Shown here: positions 40,537 through 50,070 of the stretch, piece after piece
Numbering within the stretch: the first letter of the stretch is position 1
Layout: each line of letters begins with the position of its first letter
Source: an uncultured Blautia sp.
Lineage (GTDB): Bacteria > Bacillota_A > Clostridia > Lachnospirales > Lachnospiraceae
Length of the DNA: 64,000 bases
Assembly: GCA_905209435.1 (NCBI GenBank)
Contig: CAJLTE010000006.1
Span: 5,930 to 69,929 of the forward strand
Reading direction: 5' to 3'
Program-made: the position numbers and the translations under genes
Notes under the pieces: generated by a model
Seen by the model: the letters and a program-made list of their open reading frames with translations, nothing else
The model's database searches: none
Told to the model about the DNA's origin: nothing

Positions 40537-41670
40537 ATGTCAGAAATTATATTAAAAGACGTCTGCAAAAGCTATGAAAATGGCTTTCAGGCAGTAAAAG
40601 ACTTTAACCTGGAAATAGAAAAAGGAGAACTTGTAGTGTTTGTAGGTCCGTCCGGATGCGGAAAATCAACAACACTTCGAATGATCGCAGGACTTGAGGA
40701 TATCAGCGATGGTGAATTGTGGATCGGAGATAAACTTGTTAATTATCTGGAACCAAAAGAACGCGATCTGGCAATGGTATTTCAGAGCTATGCGCTTTAT
40801 CCGCAGATGAATATTTATGATAACATTGCTTTTTCTTTACAGGTGAGAAAAGTGCCCAAAAAGGAAATAGACAAAAAGGTCCATCAGGTAGCGGAACTTC
40901 TGGGACTGGAAAATTTGCTGAAGCAGCGACCAAAGAATCTTTCGGGTGGTCAGCGTCAGAGAGTTGCCATAGGAAATGCTATTATCCGCGAGCCAAAAGT
41001 TCTTCTTATGGATGAACCATTATCTAATCTGGACGCCAAGCTTCGTACCCAGATGCGCGTAGAACTGGCAAACATACATAAATCCCTTGGAAATACCATT
41101 ATTTATGTCACACATGACCAGACAGAAGCTATGACTCTGGGTGACAGGATTGTAGTGATGAATCAGGGCGTGATACAACAGGCAGACACACCACAGAATC
41201 TTTATAATTACCCGGTAAACCGTTTTGTTGCAGGATTTATCGGATCTCCGTCCATGAATTTTATCAAAGGGATTGCGATGGAGAGAGTCGGTGTTCCTAC
41301 ATTTTGTGTTGAACAGGGCGGAAATATTCCGATTCCGGAGTTTTTGTGGAAAATCCTGAAAAGTAAAGGATTTGTCTGCAGGAATATTGAACTGGGAATT
41401 CGTCCGGAGCATTTTCTGGAAAGACCTGCAGAGGCAGATACCAGATGTGAGTGGAAAATGGAAGTTACCGTCACAGCCAGAGAACTTCTGGGAGCAGAAG
41501 TTATTCTACATTTTAATCACAATGGACAGGACTGCTGTGCAAAGGTTTCCGGTGACAGCCTTCTCGATAAAGGTGATAAAGCAACGCTCTGGATCGACAT
41601 GGCCTGCATTTCAGCATTTGATCTGGAAACACAGGAGAATATCACATTAAAACAGAATTATTTTTCGTAA
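40537..41670 (+). CDS. Carbohydrate/glycerol-3-phosphate ABC transporter ATPase (UgpC/MsmK family)
   Basis: 377-residue ATPase. Walker A GPSGCGKST, Q loop MVFQSYALYPQM, signature NLSGGQRQRVAIG, Walker B VLLMDEPLSNLD, and an OB/TOBE regulatory domain from about 240 to the end. The TOBE region carries LGIRPEHF as in MalK/UgpC. It lies between the HAD gene and two permeases. ATPases of this type can serve several importers, so it may also power the ATPase-less sugar transporter at 29-32 kb. ATG follows AGAAAGGAAAGTAA. Confidence 0.93.
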   Translation: MSEIILKDVCKSYENGFQAVKDFNLEIEKGELVVFVGPSGCGKSTTLRMIAGLEDISDGELWIGDKLVNYLEPKERDLAMVFQSYALYPQMNIYDNIAFSLQVRKVPKKEIDKKVHQVAELLGLENLLKQRPKNLSGGQRQRVAIGNAIIREPKVLLMDEPLSNLDAKLRTQMRVELANIHKSLGNTIIYVTHDQTEAMTLGDRIVVMNQGVIQQADTPQNLYNYPVNRFVAGFIGSPSMNFIKGIAMERVGVPTFCVEQGGNIPIPEFLWKILKSKGFVCRNIELGIRPEHFLERPAEADTRCEWKMEVTVTARELLGAEVILHFNHNGQDCCAKVSGDSLLDKGDKATLWIDMACISAFDLETQENITLKQNYFS

Positions 41671-41702
41671 CTGAAAATAAAAAAATGAAAGGCGTAAAAC
41701 TA

Positions 41703-42560
41703 ATGAAAAAGTTAAAAAATGCAGGTGCCTACGCATACCTGCTTCCAAGTTTCCTGATCTTCGGAATCTTCTTATTCTATCCGTTTTTTAAAACATTATA
41801 CTTAAGTCTCTTCAAAACAAACAAGATGGGTCAGGCAAAATTATTCGTAGGATTTGGCAATTACAAAGAATTATTCCAGTCATCTTCATTCTGGAACAGT
41901 CTGGCAGTAACCCTGATTTTTGTTGTGATAGTGGTTGCAGTCAGCATGATCCTGGGACTTACGACAGCAATCCTCTGTAACAAAACATTTCCGGGAATCC
42001 GATTTTTCAGTACGGCTTATGCACTGCCAATGGCAATCGCATCCAGTTCAGCTGCTATGGTTTTCAAGATTATGCTTCATCCGTCTGTAGGAATTATCAA
42101 TAAGATTTTTCATTTGGACATCAATTGGGTCAGTGATCCGAAATATGCGCTGATTTGCGTGGCAGTTCTTACTGCATGGCTCAACAGTGGAATCAATTTT
42201 CTGTATTTTTCCGCAGGATTAAGCAATATCGATGAAACTATTTACGAACGTGCTTCCGTAGACGGTGCGAGTTCATTTCAGAAATTTTACCGCCTGACAC
42301 TTCCAGGTCTGGCACCAATGATGTTCTACACATTAGTAGTAAATATCATTCAGGCATTCCAGTCATTCGGACAGGTTAAGATTCTGACAGAGGGAGGTCC
42401 TGGAGAATCCACGAACCTGATCGTGTACTCTATTTACAGGGATGCATTCTTTAATTACCGTTTCGGAAGTGCAGCAGCCCAGTCAGTTGTGCTTTTCCTG
42501 ATTGTGTTGGTACTTACTCTGGCAATGTTCAAAATTGAGAAAAAAGGAGTGAAATATTAA
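41703..42560 (+). CDS. ABC transporter permease, UgpA-like
   Basis: Inner-membrane permease of 285 residues with six helices and the EAA-type loop TIYERASVDGASSFQKF. I chose ATG 41703, preceded by AAAGG at a workable distance; the ATG at 41685 has no site. Its stop overlaps the next start (TAATG), so translation is coupled. The glycerophosphodiesterase in the operon suggests glycerol-3-phosphate or glycerophosphodiesters as substrate. Confidence 0.9.
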   Translation: MKKLKNAGAYAYLLPSFLIFGIFLFYPFFKTLYLSLFKTNKMGQAKLFVGFGNYKELFQSSSFWNSLAVTLIFVVIVVAVSMILGLTTAILCNKTFPGIRFFSTAYALPMAIASSSAAMVFKIMLHPSVGIINKIFHLDINWVSDPKYALICVAVLTAWLNSGINFLYFSAGLSNIDETIYERASVDGASSFQKFYRLTLPGLAPMMFYTLVVNIIQAFQSFGQVKILTEGGPGESTNLIVYSIYRDAFFNYRFGSAAAQSVVLFLIVLVLTLAMFKIEKKGVKY

Positions 42561-43483
42561 TGTCACAGATAGGCAGTATCACTGTTGAAAAAGAAAAACA
42601 GATGGCTCTGGAACGCCAGAAGTTTCAGGAAGCAAAGGCAAAAATGCTGGCTCAGCAGAAGTATAAAAGAGCAGTCAGAACTACTGGACATATTGCATTA
42701 AATATCGTTGTGGCACTGATTGTTCTTCTGCCCCTTTTATATGCAGTAAGCATAGCATTTATGCCATCCAGTGAACTTTTTACTTTGGATCTGAATATCC
42801 TGCCGAAACATCCGACGCTTGAGAATTTCCGTCAGGCATTACAGAAAGTTCCGCTTGTACGCTTCGTGATCAACTCATTCCTGGTAGCAGGACTCATCAC
42901 GTTCGGACAGATCATTTCCTGTTCCCTGGCAGCATTTTCATTCTCTTTTCTGGATTTCAAAGGAAAAAATGTGCTGTTTATGCTGGTAATGGCAACTATG
43001 ATGATTCCTGGAGAAGCAACCATTATTTCCAATTACCTGACAGTCAGCGGATGGAACTGGTTAGACTCTTATCAGGTACTGATCGTGCCGTATCTTACAT
43101 CTGCAATGGGAATCTTCCTGTTCAGACAGTTTTATCTTACATTTCCGATCTCTCTATATGAATCAGCGAAGATCGACGGATGCTCCAATCTGCGATTCAT
43201 CTGGCAGATTCTGATGCCACTGACGAAATCAGCAATGGGAGCTATGGCAGTTTATACCTTTATCAACGCATGGAACATGTATATGTGGCCTCTGCTTGTA
43301 ACTGGTTCAGACAAAATGCGTACCGTACAGATCGGTATCGGAATGCTGGACAGCGTGGATTCTCAGTCCATCACACTGATGATCGCAGGTGTTGTATTGA
43401 TCATCCTGCCATCCATTTCCATCTTTATCGCAGGCCAGAAACAGCTGATCCGAGGCATGTTCTCAGGCGCCGTAAAAGGTTGA
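42560..43483 (+). CDS. ABC transporter permease, UgpE-like
   Basis: 307-residue permease. The first 40 residues are charged and cytoplasmic (EKEKQMALERQKFQEAKAKM, helical), longer than usual for UgpE proteins; six membrane helices follow. EAA loop: LYESAKIDGCSNLRF. Start overlaps the previous stop by one base behind AAAAAGGAG. Confidence 0.9.
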   Translation: MSQIGSITVEKEKQMALERQKFQEAKAKMLAQQKYKRAVRTTGHIALNIVVALIVLLPLLYAVSIAFMPSSELFTLDLNILPKHPTLENFRQALQKVPLVRFVINSFLVAGLITFGQIISCSLAAFSFSFLDFKGKNVLFMLVMATMMIPGEATIISNYLTVSGWNWLDSYQVLIVPYLTSAMGIFLFRQFYLTFPISLYESAKIDGCSNLRFIWQILMPLTKSAMGAMAVYTFINAWNMYMWPLLVTGSDKMRTVQIGIGMLDSVDSQSITLMIAGVVLIILPSISIFIAGQKQLIRGMFSGAVKG

Positions 43484-43668
43484 GATATAGATAAACAACA
43501 GTTACAACAAAAAATTGTAATACAGACTTACAAAAAGCAACACAACTGTCGACAAACAAAAAATGGCAGCCGCTGTTCGGATATAAGCAGCTAACATAAC
43601 AAACTGTAAATATCCGTCGGCACAAAAAAATAAGCATAAAAAAAGCATAAGAAAAAGAGAGGTAAAGT

Positions 43669-45000
43669 ATGAAACGCAAACTCGCAGTTTTATTAACAGC
43701 AGCAACAGTATTCAGCGCAGTTCTCCCAACAACCTGCATGGCAGCAGAAAACAAAGCAGACATCCCGGAGGGCACAACTATTACATTCTGGCACGCAATG
43801 GGTGGTGTCAATGGAGAAGCACTGGATTATCTGGTCAATAAATTCAATGAAGAGAACGAATACGGAATTACCGTAGACTCCCAGTATCAGGGTTCTTATG
43901 ATGATGCCATTAATAAACTGAAAAGTGCTCAGCTGGGAAACATGGGGGCAGATCTGGTTCAGGTTTATGATATCGGAACCCGTTTTATGATTGATTCCGG
44001 ATGGGTTATCCCAATGCAGGACATGATCGACAGCGAGGGATACGATGTATCTGATCTGGAAGAAAACATCACTGCTTACTACACAGTAAATGATGAATTA
44101 TATTCCATGCCATTCAACTCATCCACACCGATCCTTTATTACAATAAGGATATGTTTGACAAAGCAGGTGTAACTGAGATTCCTACAAGCCTGGAGGGAA
44201 TTGCTAATATCGCAGATGACCTTGTAAACAAAGGTGGTGCGGGAGAAGCATTATCTATGGGAATCTACGGATGGTTCTTCGAAGAATTCATGTGCAAACA
44301 GGGGCTTGCGTATGTAGACAACGGAAATGGACGTGAGGCAGCGGCAGAAAAAGTTGTATTTGATGAAAACGGCGGCGCTCTGAACATTCTGAACGAGTGG
44401 AAAAAGCTCTATGATGCAGGCTATGCACCAAACGTAGGAAGAGGCGGAGATTCCGGACTTGCTGATTTCTCCTCAGGAAAGGCTGCTATGACATTAGGTT
44501 CCACAGCATCTTTAAAACAGATCCTGCAGGATGTAAATGGTTCCTTTGAAGTAGGTACTGCATACTTCCCATCCATCACAGATGATGACAAAGGCGGTGT
44601 ATCCATCGGTGGTGCTTCCCTCTGGATGCTGAACAACCAGGATGATGCAAAGAAAGCTGCAACTTGGGAATTCGTAAAATATCTTGTATCCGCAGAATCA
44701 CAGGCATACTGGAACGCACAGACAGGATACTTCCCTGTAACAACAGCAGCACATGACGAACAGGTATTCAAAGACAACATCGCAGAATACCCACAGTTCC
44801 AGACAGCTATCGATCAGCTTCACGATTCTGCACCGGAATATGCAGGTGCACTCCTCAGTGTATTCCCGGAAGCACGTGCAATTGTAGAAACAGAAGTAGA
44901 AAATATGCTCAATGGAAAAGAATCTGCAGAAGATGCAGTAAGCAAGATGGCTTCTGACATGAACAAATCTATTGAAGACTATAACTTACTGAATGAATAA
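43669..45000 (+). CDS. Extracellular substrate-binding protein, UgpB-like
   Basis: 443-residue family 1 binding protein. Signal peptide 1-25 (MKRKLAVLLTAATVFSAV, ending TTCMAA). The cysteine there is not in a good lipobox, so signal peptidase I cleavage before AENKADI is likelier. The mature start TTITFWHAMGGVNGEALDYL resembles UgpB, the glycerol-3-phosphate binding protein. Placed 185 bases behind the permeases with an intergenic TTACAA/TTGTAA repeat, perhaps with its own promoter. A terminator follows at 45039, then the phosphodiesterase. Confidence 0.9.
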   Translation: MKRKLAVLLTAATVFSAVLPTTCMAAENKADIPEGTTITFWHAMGGVNGEALDYLVNKFNEENEYGITVDSQYQGSYDDAINKLKSAQLGNMGADLVQVYDIGTRFMIDSGWVIPMQDMIDSEGYDVSDLEENITAYYTVNDELYSMPFNSSTPILYYNKDMFDKAGVTEIPTSLEGIANIADDLVNKGGAGEALSMGIYGWFFEEFMCKQGLAYVDNGNGREAAAEKVVFDENGGALNILNEWKKLYDAGYAPNVGRGGDSGLADFSSGKAAMTLGSTASLKQILQDVNGSFEVGTAYFPSITDDDKGGVSIGGASLWMLNNQDDAKKAATWEFVKYLVSAESQAYWNAQTGYFPVTTAAHDEQVFKDNIAEYPQFQTAIDQLHDSAPEYAGALLSVFPEARAIVETEVENMLNGKESAEDAVSKMASDMNKSIEDYNLLNE

Positions 45001-45038
45001 ACAATCAGAGAAAAACAAAATTAAAAGTGATATACTTA

Positions 45039-45071
45039 AAACAGGGAACCGCGCAGGCGGCTCCCTGTTTG
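45039..45071 (+). terminator. Terminator between ugpB-like and phosphodiesterase genes
   Basis: AAACAGGGAACCGC / GCGGCTCCCTGTTT, one mismatch, four-base loop, then TGT. Probably partial, limiting expression of the downstream gene. Confidence 0.75.
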
Positions 45072-45114
45072 TAAAGGTTTAAACAAATTTTTTATATAAG
45101 AGGCAGATAAAGAA

Positions 45115-45858
45115 ATGACAGAAACAGCAAAAAGAACAACAAAAGTATGGGCGCACAGAGGCGCCAGCGGATACAGGCCGGAGAATACTCTGGAATCTTT
45201 TGAACTTGCTATTAAACAGGGGGCAGACGGAATCGAACTGGATGTACATACTTCTGCAGACGGTGAACTCATCGTTATGCATGACGAAACCGTAGACCGC
45301 GTTACAGATGGTACCGGACTGATCAAAGACATGACACTGGCTCAATTGAAAGAACTAAAAGTCAGCACCCCTGCAGAACCAACCGGAATCTACCGTGTTC
45401 CAACTCTGGCAGAAGTACTGGATCTCATGCGTACCACAGATATGATGGTAAATATCGAATTAAAGAACAGTATCTGTTTCTATCCGGGAATGGAAGAGAA
45501 AATCCTGAAACTGGTAAAAGAAATGAACATGGAAGATCAGCTGATTTATTCCTCTTTTAACCATTATAGCCTGTTACAGTTAAAACAGTTAGACGATCAC
45601 GTACAGACAGGAATTCTTTTCAGCGACGGATGGATAAACCCGGCAATGTACGCCAAAAATCTCGGAATCAACGCCGTGCATCCTGCAGTCTATCATCTGA
45701 AATATCCGCAGTTTATGGAAGAAGTTAAACGTGCAGGCCTGAAAATGCACGTATGGACTGCCAACAAACCAGAACACATCCAGTTGGTAAAAGACTCTGG
45801 TGCAGAAGCAGTCATCACCAATTATCCGGATAGAGCATTAGAGATTGTGCAGAAATAA
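45115..45858 (+). CDS. Glycerophosphodiester phosphodiesterase
   Basis: 247-residue cytoplasmic enzyme of the GDPD/UgpQ type that splits glycerophosphodiesters into glycerol-3-phosphate and an alcohol. Active-site residues are visible in WAHRGASGYRPENTLESF (H and R, then E) and in GADGIELDVHTSADGELIVMHDE cut here to its key parts: ELDVH and VMHDE. No signal peptide, so it acts after import. Its place at the end of the Ugp-like transporter operon gives the best clue to what that transporter carries. Confidence 0.93.
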   Translation: MTETAKRTTKVWAHRGASGYRPENTLESFELAIKQGADGIELDVHTSADGELIVMHDETVDRVTDGTGLIKDMTLAQLKELKVSTPAEPTGIYRVPTLAEVLDLMRTTDMMVNIELKNSICFYPGMEEKILKLVKEMNMEDQLIYSSFNHYSLLQLKQLDDHVQTGILFSDGWINPAMYAKNLGINAVHPAVYHLKYPQFMEEVKRAGLKMHVWTANKPEHIQLVKDSGAEAVITNYPDRALEIVQK

Positions 45859-45941
45859 AAAGTGAGAACAGAGGTTACACAGGTGATCAGATTGTGAACA
45901 GATATATAAATTAATTTAAAAACCAACCATATCTGCTAATA

Positions 45942-45998
45942 AAAAAGGTATCCGTCCATGAATATGAAGTGCTCATATATCAGGCAGGATACCTTTTT
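45942..45998. terminator. Terminator behind the phosphodiesterase
   Basis: AAAAAAGGTATCC / GGATACCTTTTT outer stem with inner ATGA/TCAT pairing. A-rich and T-rich flanks allow use by both strands. Confidence 0.85.
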
Positions 45999-46012
45999 AC
46001 AGTTACATTTTT

Positions 46013-46043
46013 AGTTAAATCAAATAAATATCTATTTCAATTG
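46013..46043 (+). repeat. Possible degenerate copy of the dispersed repeat
   Basis: TTAAATCAAATAAATATC then TATTTCAATTGC matches the family core at about two thirds of positions with one base missing. It lies behind the DUF1846 gene, but in the opposite orientation relative to that gene. Confidence 0.35.
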
Positions 46044-46058
46044 CAGGTATTAACTGAT

Positions 46059-47540
46059 TTATTTCTGCAGCTTTTTAGCATGCTCAGATTTTGGCTCGCA
46101 TGTAAGTTCTACACCCAACTTACGGAATTCCAGAATATCCACCTGAGACAGCAGCACAGAAGTGTGAACCTGGCAGCCCTTTAATTTTGGGATCTGCTGC
46201 AGTGCAAGTTTCGCATCTTCGTTATCAGCAGCACTGATAGAAAGCGCGATCAGAGTTTCATCAGAATGCAGTCTTGGGTTCTTGCTTCCCAGATACTGAG
46301 TCTTCAGAGTCTGGATTGGTCTTAAAGCTTCCGGAGAGATAACATGTTTATTATGGTCAATTCCTGCAAGTTCTTTCAGTGCGTTCAGGATCAGAGCAGA
46401 AGATGCACCGAGCAGATCAGAAGTCTTTCCTGTAATGATGCGTCCGTCATTAAGCTCCATGGCAGCAGCAGGTGCACCTGTTTCTTCCTCACGCTGCAGT
46501 GCAGCCGGAACAACCTTGCGGTCCTCTAATGCAACATGAGCCTGTTTCAGCAGAAGTTCGATCTTGAAAACTTCTTCCTCACGTCCGGTTCCGCGAACCA
46601 GAGATTCCATACTCTTATAATATCTGCGAATGATCTCCTGGCGTGCAGCTTCCTTGCATGCTTCATCATCAACGATGCAGTTACCTGCCATATTTACGCC
46701 CATATCTGTCGGAGATTTATATGGGCACTCACCCATGATTTTCTCAAACATAGCCTGAAGAACGGGGAAAACTTCAACGTCGCGGTTGTAGTTAATAGTA
46801 GTCTCACCATATGCTTCCAGATGGAACGGGTCGATCATGTTGACATCATTTAAGTCAGCAGTAGCTGCTTCATATGCCAGGTTTACCGGATGCTTCAGCG
46901 GGATATTCCAGATTGGGAAAGTTTCAAATTTCGCATATCCGGCTTTGACACCACGTTTATATTCATGATAAAGCTGGGAAAGGCAGGTAGCCATTTTTCC
47001 GCTTCCCGGTCCAGGAGCAGTGATGACAACCAGCGGTTTTGTTGTTTCGATATAATCATTCTTGCCGTATCCCTCATCACTTACGATCAGAGATGTGTTG
47101 TTCGGATAACCAGGGATCAGATAAAGCACATAAACCTTGATTCCAAGTTTCTCCAGACGCTTCTTAAACGCATCTGCGCTCTCCTGGCCGGCATACTGAG
47201 TAATGCAGACGCTTCCTACATAAAGGCCGCGCTCTGTAAATACTTCCATAAGACGAAGTACATCTTCATCATAAGTAATACCAAGGTCACCTCTGACTTT
47301 GTTCTTGTCAATATCAGCAGCACTGATTACGATGACGATCTCTGCCTGATCAGAAAGTTGCATCAGCATACGCAGTTTACTGTCCGGCTCAAATCCCGGA
47401 AGAACTCTGGAAGCATGGTAGTCATCAAAAAGCTTGCCGCCAAATTCCAGATAAAGTTTGTTTCCAAACTGGTTAATACGTTCCCGAATATGTTCGGACT
47501 GCATTTTCAGATACTTGTCGTTGTCAAATCCTATCTTCAT
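46059..47540 (-). CDS. DUF1846 domain-containing protein
   Basis: 493-residue protein of the DUF1846 family (PF08903), structurally known but without an assigned function. The N-terminal third resembles a P-loop/Rossmann-like fold ([20 protein letters not shown] and [19 protein letters not shown], a GPGSGK nucleotide-binding loop). Conserved [10 protein letters not shown] and the [12 protein letters not shown] region are family marks. Start ATG follows AGGAAATG. It is transcribed alone from a promoter at 47651-47678, and the palindromic element B lies in its 5' untranslated region. Confidence 0.88.
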   Translation of the reverse strand: MKIGFDNDKYLKMQSEHIRERINQFGNKLYLEFGGKLFDDYHASRVLPGFEPDSKLRMLMQLSDQAEIVIVISAADIDKNKVRGDLGITYDEDVLRLMEVFTERGLYVGSVCITQYAGQESADAFKKRLEKLGIKVYVLYLIPGYPNNTSLIVSDEGYGKNDYIETTKPLVVITAPGPGSGKMATCLSQLYHEYKRGVKAGYAKFETFPIWNIPLKHPVNLAYEAATADLNDVNMIDPFHLEAYGETTINYNRDVEVFPVLQAMFEKIMGECPYKSPTDMGVNMAGNCIVDDEACKEAARQEIIRRYYKSMESLVRGTGREEEVFKIELLLKQAHVALEDRKVVPAALQREEETGAPAAAMELNDGRIITGKTSDLLGASSALILNALKELAGIDHNKHVISPEALRPIQTLKTQYLGSKNPRLHSDETLIALSISAADNEDAKLALQQIPKLKGCQVHTSVLLSQVDILEFRKLGVELTCEPKSEHAKKLQK

Positions 47541-47577
47541 TTGTTCATTTCCTTTCCCATCACATTAATCACATTTT

Positions 47578-47640
47578 TATTACTGCTCATTTGGAATATC
47601 CCGCGAAGCGCATTACTGGGAACGAAGTGAGCAGTAATTA
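47578..47640. repeat. Palindromic intergenic element B
   Basis: ATTACTGCTCA (47579-47589) and TGAGCAGTAAT (47628-47638) form perfect arms; the inside reads AATATCCCGCGAAGCG then CATTACTGGGAACGAAG, shared with element A at 13338. It would be transcribed as part of the DUF1846 leader. Confidence 0.72.
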
Positions 47641-47650
47641 CTTTGTCAAT

Positions 47651-47678
47651 AGTATACTACAAATGGAGCCATTTGTAA
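47651..47678 (-). promoter_or_regulatory. Promoter of the DUF1846 gene
   Basis: Reading the minus strand: TTACAA, 16-base spacer, TATACT. Transcription would start close to element B. Confidence 0.55.
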
Positions 47679-47797
47679 CAGGTGAATTTGTAAAAGTTTA
47701 AATGAATTTTCTAAAATTTATAGAAAGATATGCACAACGGACAGTGGATCAGCAATCAGAAAATACAGGCAGAAACGCAATTTTCACAATCTCGCAG

Positions 47798-47826
47798 TTG
47801 ATTTATAGCCAAATTCTCTTTATAAT
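47798..47826 (+). promoter_or_regulatory. Promoter of ftsH
   Basis: TTGATT (47798-47803), exact 17-base spacer, TATAAT (47821-47826), 31 bases before the start codon. Confidence 0.82.
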
Positions 47827-47857
47827 AAGAACGATAACGTTTAGGAGGAATAATCAT

Positions 47858-49888
47858 ATGGACAATAATCCGAATGGCAATCGTCCTGATAATAATAAAG
47901 GTCCTGGCAAACAGGACCCGAATAAAAATCATCAGTCGATTCTGGCTTTTTTAGTATGCCTCCTGATTACTTTAGTATGTTTCGCCATGTTTACCAATAT
48001 GCTTAAAGACAATTCCAGTGAGATTACTTACGATGAATTTATTGAGATGGTAGAGGATGGAGATGTGAAAGAGGTTACTCTTCAGTCAGAGACACTGACC
48101 ATCACACCGAAACATCAGTCATCAGGATTTTCAGAAGATGTTTATTATGTCAATCAGATGGAGTCAGTAGATAAACTGACTGAGAGACTTGAAGGAACAG
48201 GAATCAAGTTTGAGTATAAGAAACCAGATGCAGCAGGGGAAATTGTTTCTATGCTGGTCAGTGTGCTTTTACCAACAATCGTACTCTTTGTACTTCTGAT
48301 GGTATTTATGCGCCGCATGAATAAAGGCGGTGGGATGATGGGCGTCGGCAAGAGCCGTGCGAAAGCCTATATTCAGAAAGATACGGGAATTACTTTCAAA
48401 GATGTGGCAGGACAGGATGAAGCGAAAGAATCACTTCAGGAAGTTGTTGATTTCCTGCACAATCCGGGAAAATACACAACAATCGGAGCTAAGCTTCCGA
48501 AAGGTGCCCTGCTTGTAGGTCCTCCGGGAACAGGTAAAACACTTCTGGCAAAAGCAGTAGCAGGAGAGGCACATGTGCCGTTCTTCTCCTTGTCTGGTTC
48601 CGAGTTTGTGGAAATGTTTGTCGGTGTAGGTGCATCCCGTGTCCGTGATCTGTTTGAGGAAGCAAAGAAAAATGCACCGTGTATCATCTTCATTGATGAG
48701 ATTGATGCAATCGGTAAGAGTCGTGATTCGAGATATGGAGGCGGCAATGATGAGCGTGAACAGACGCTGAACCAGTTATTAGCCGAGATGGATGGTTTTG
48801 ACACTTCCAAGGGTCTTTTGATTTTGGCAGCTACTAACCGTCCGGAAGTTCTTGATCCTGCACTTCTTCGTCCGGGACGTTTTGACAGACGAGTGATCGT
48901 TGATCGTCCGGATCTGAAAGGAAGAATTGAGATTCTGAAAGTACATGCCAGAAATGTAAGTCTGGATGAAACTGTAGATTTCGAGAATATTGCACTTGCA
49001 ACTTCAGGAGCAGTAGGATCTGATCTGGCCAACATGATCAATGAAGCTGCGATCCTTGCAGTTAAGAACGGCCGTCGTGCAGTATCTCAGAAAGATTTGC
49101 TGGAAGCGGTAGAGGTTGTTCTGGTAGGTAAGGAAAAGAAAGACAGAATTCTCAGTGCACAGGAAAGAAGAATTGTATCTTACCATGAAGTTGGACATGC
49201 ACTGGTAAGTGCCCTGCAGAAAGATGCAGAACCTGTACAGAAGATCACCATCGTGCCGAGAACCATGGGAGCGCTTGGGTATGTGATGCAGGTTCCGGAA
49301 GAAGAGAAATATCTCAACACCAAGAAAGAACTGGAAGCAATGCTTGTAGGATATCTTGGCGGACGTGCTGCGGAGGAACTGGTATTTGATACAGTAACTA
49401 CAGGGGCTGCTAATGATATTGAACAGGCTACCAAGGTAGCACGTGCAATGATTACACAGTACGGTATGTCTGAGAAATTCGGACTGATGGGACTGGCAAC
49501 ACAGGAGAGTCAGTATCTTAGCGGCAGAGCAGTATTAAACTGTGGTGATGATACTGCCACAGAGGTTGACCATGAAGTAATGGTACTTCTTCACAATTCA
49601 TATGAAGAAGCTAAGAGATTGATCGGCGGGCACAGAGAAGCGCTGGATAAGATTGCTGATTATCTGATCCGCAGAGAGACTATCACTGGTAAGGAGTTCA
49701 TGAAGATTTTCCGTGCAGTAGAGCGTGGAATTGAAATTCCTGAGAACCTGGATGATCTGGTAATCCCGGAAAAGACAGAAACAAAGCCGGAAGAACAGCC
49801 GGCTGAGCAAACAGCAGATCAGGCTGAAGAAACAGATTTAGATTCAAAAGAGAATACAGTAACGCTGGATAAGACAGAGATTCAGTGA
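47858..49888 (+). CDS. ftsH: ATP-dependent zinc metalloprotease FtsH
   Basis: Membrane-bound AAA+ protease for quality control of membrane and regulatory proteins. Two membrane helices (about 28-50 and 128-150) flank the small extracytoplasmic domain. The AAA module has Walker A GPPGTGKT (about 221-228), Walker [11 protein letters not shown], and the pore loop [11 protein letters not shown]. The zinc site is HEVGH near residue 442; most FtsH proteins read HEAGH, but the ligands are kept. The C-terminal 40 residues are rich in E, Q and T. I chose ATG 47858 behind TAGGAGGAATAATC; the longer frame from 47702 includes the promoter. Confidence 0.96.
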   Translation: MDNNPNGNRPDNNKGPGKQDPNKNHQSILAFLVCLLITLVCFAMFTNMLKDNSSEITYDEFIEMVEDGDVKEVTLQSETLTITPKHQSSGFSEDVYYVNQMESVDKLTERLEGTGIKFEYKKPDAAGEIVSMLVSVLLPTIVLFVLLMVFMRRMNKGGGMMGVGKSRAKAYIQKDTGITFKDVAGQDEAKESLQEVVDFLHNPGKYTTIGAKLPKGALLVGPPGTGKTLLAKAVAGEAHVPFFSLSGSEFVEMFVGVGASRVRDLFEEAKKNAPCIIFIDEIDAIGKSRDSRYGGGNDEREQTLNQLLAEMDGFDTSKGLLILAATNRPEVLDPALLRPGRFDRRVIVDRPDLKGRIEILKVHARNVSLDETVDFENIALATSGAVGSDLANMINEAAILAVKNGRRAVSQKDLLEAVEVVLVGKEKKDRILSAQERRIVSYHEVGHALVSALQKDAEPVQKITIVPRTMGALGYVMQVPEEEKYLNTKKELEAMLVGYLGGRAAEELVFDTVTTGAANDIEQATKVARAMITQYGMSEKFGLMGLATQESQYLSGRAVLNCGDDTATEVDHEVMVLLHNSYEEAKRLIGGHREALDKIADYLIRRETITGKEFMKIFRAVERGIEIPENLDDLVIPEKTETKPEEQPAEQTADQAEETDLDSKENTVTLDKTEIQ

Positions 49889-49894
49889 TACAAT

Positions 49895-49926
49895 AACAGA
49901 GCCGGGGAGTTTTCCGGCTCTGTTTT
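49895..49926 (+). terminator. Terminator behind ftsH
   Basis: AACAGAGCCGG / CCGGCTCTGTT, eight-base loop, TTTT tail. Confidence 0.92.
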
Positions 49927-50070
49927 ACTGTATAAGGACTGAAATTTATTTGCCTGTGAGAATGCTATATCGGCGAGGCAGAAAATGCAGGAAACAGCAA
50001 AGCGGATCTGGAATATCCGCCTAAATTGAGTAAAAACAGAATACATAGAATCATAAATGGAGGAGATTTT

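Noticed and set aside
46890..47630. 246-codon frame antisense to the DUF1846 gene
   Set aside because: No recognisable domain, no site; it also runs through palindromic element B.
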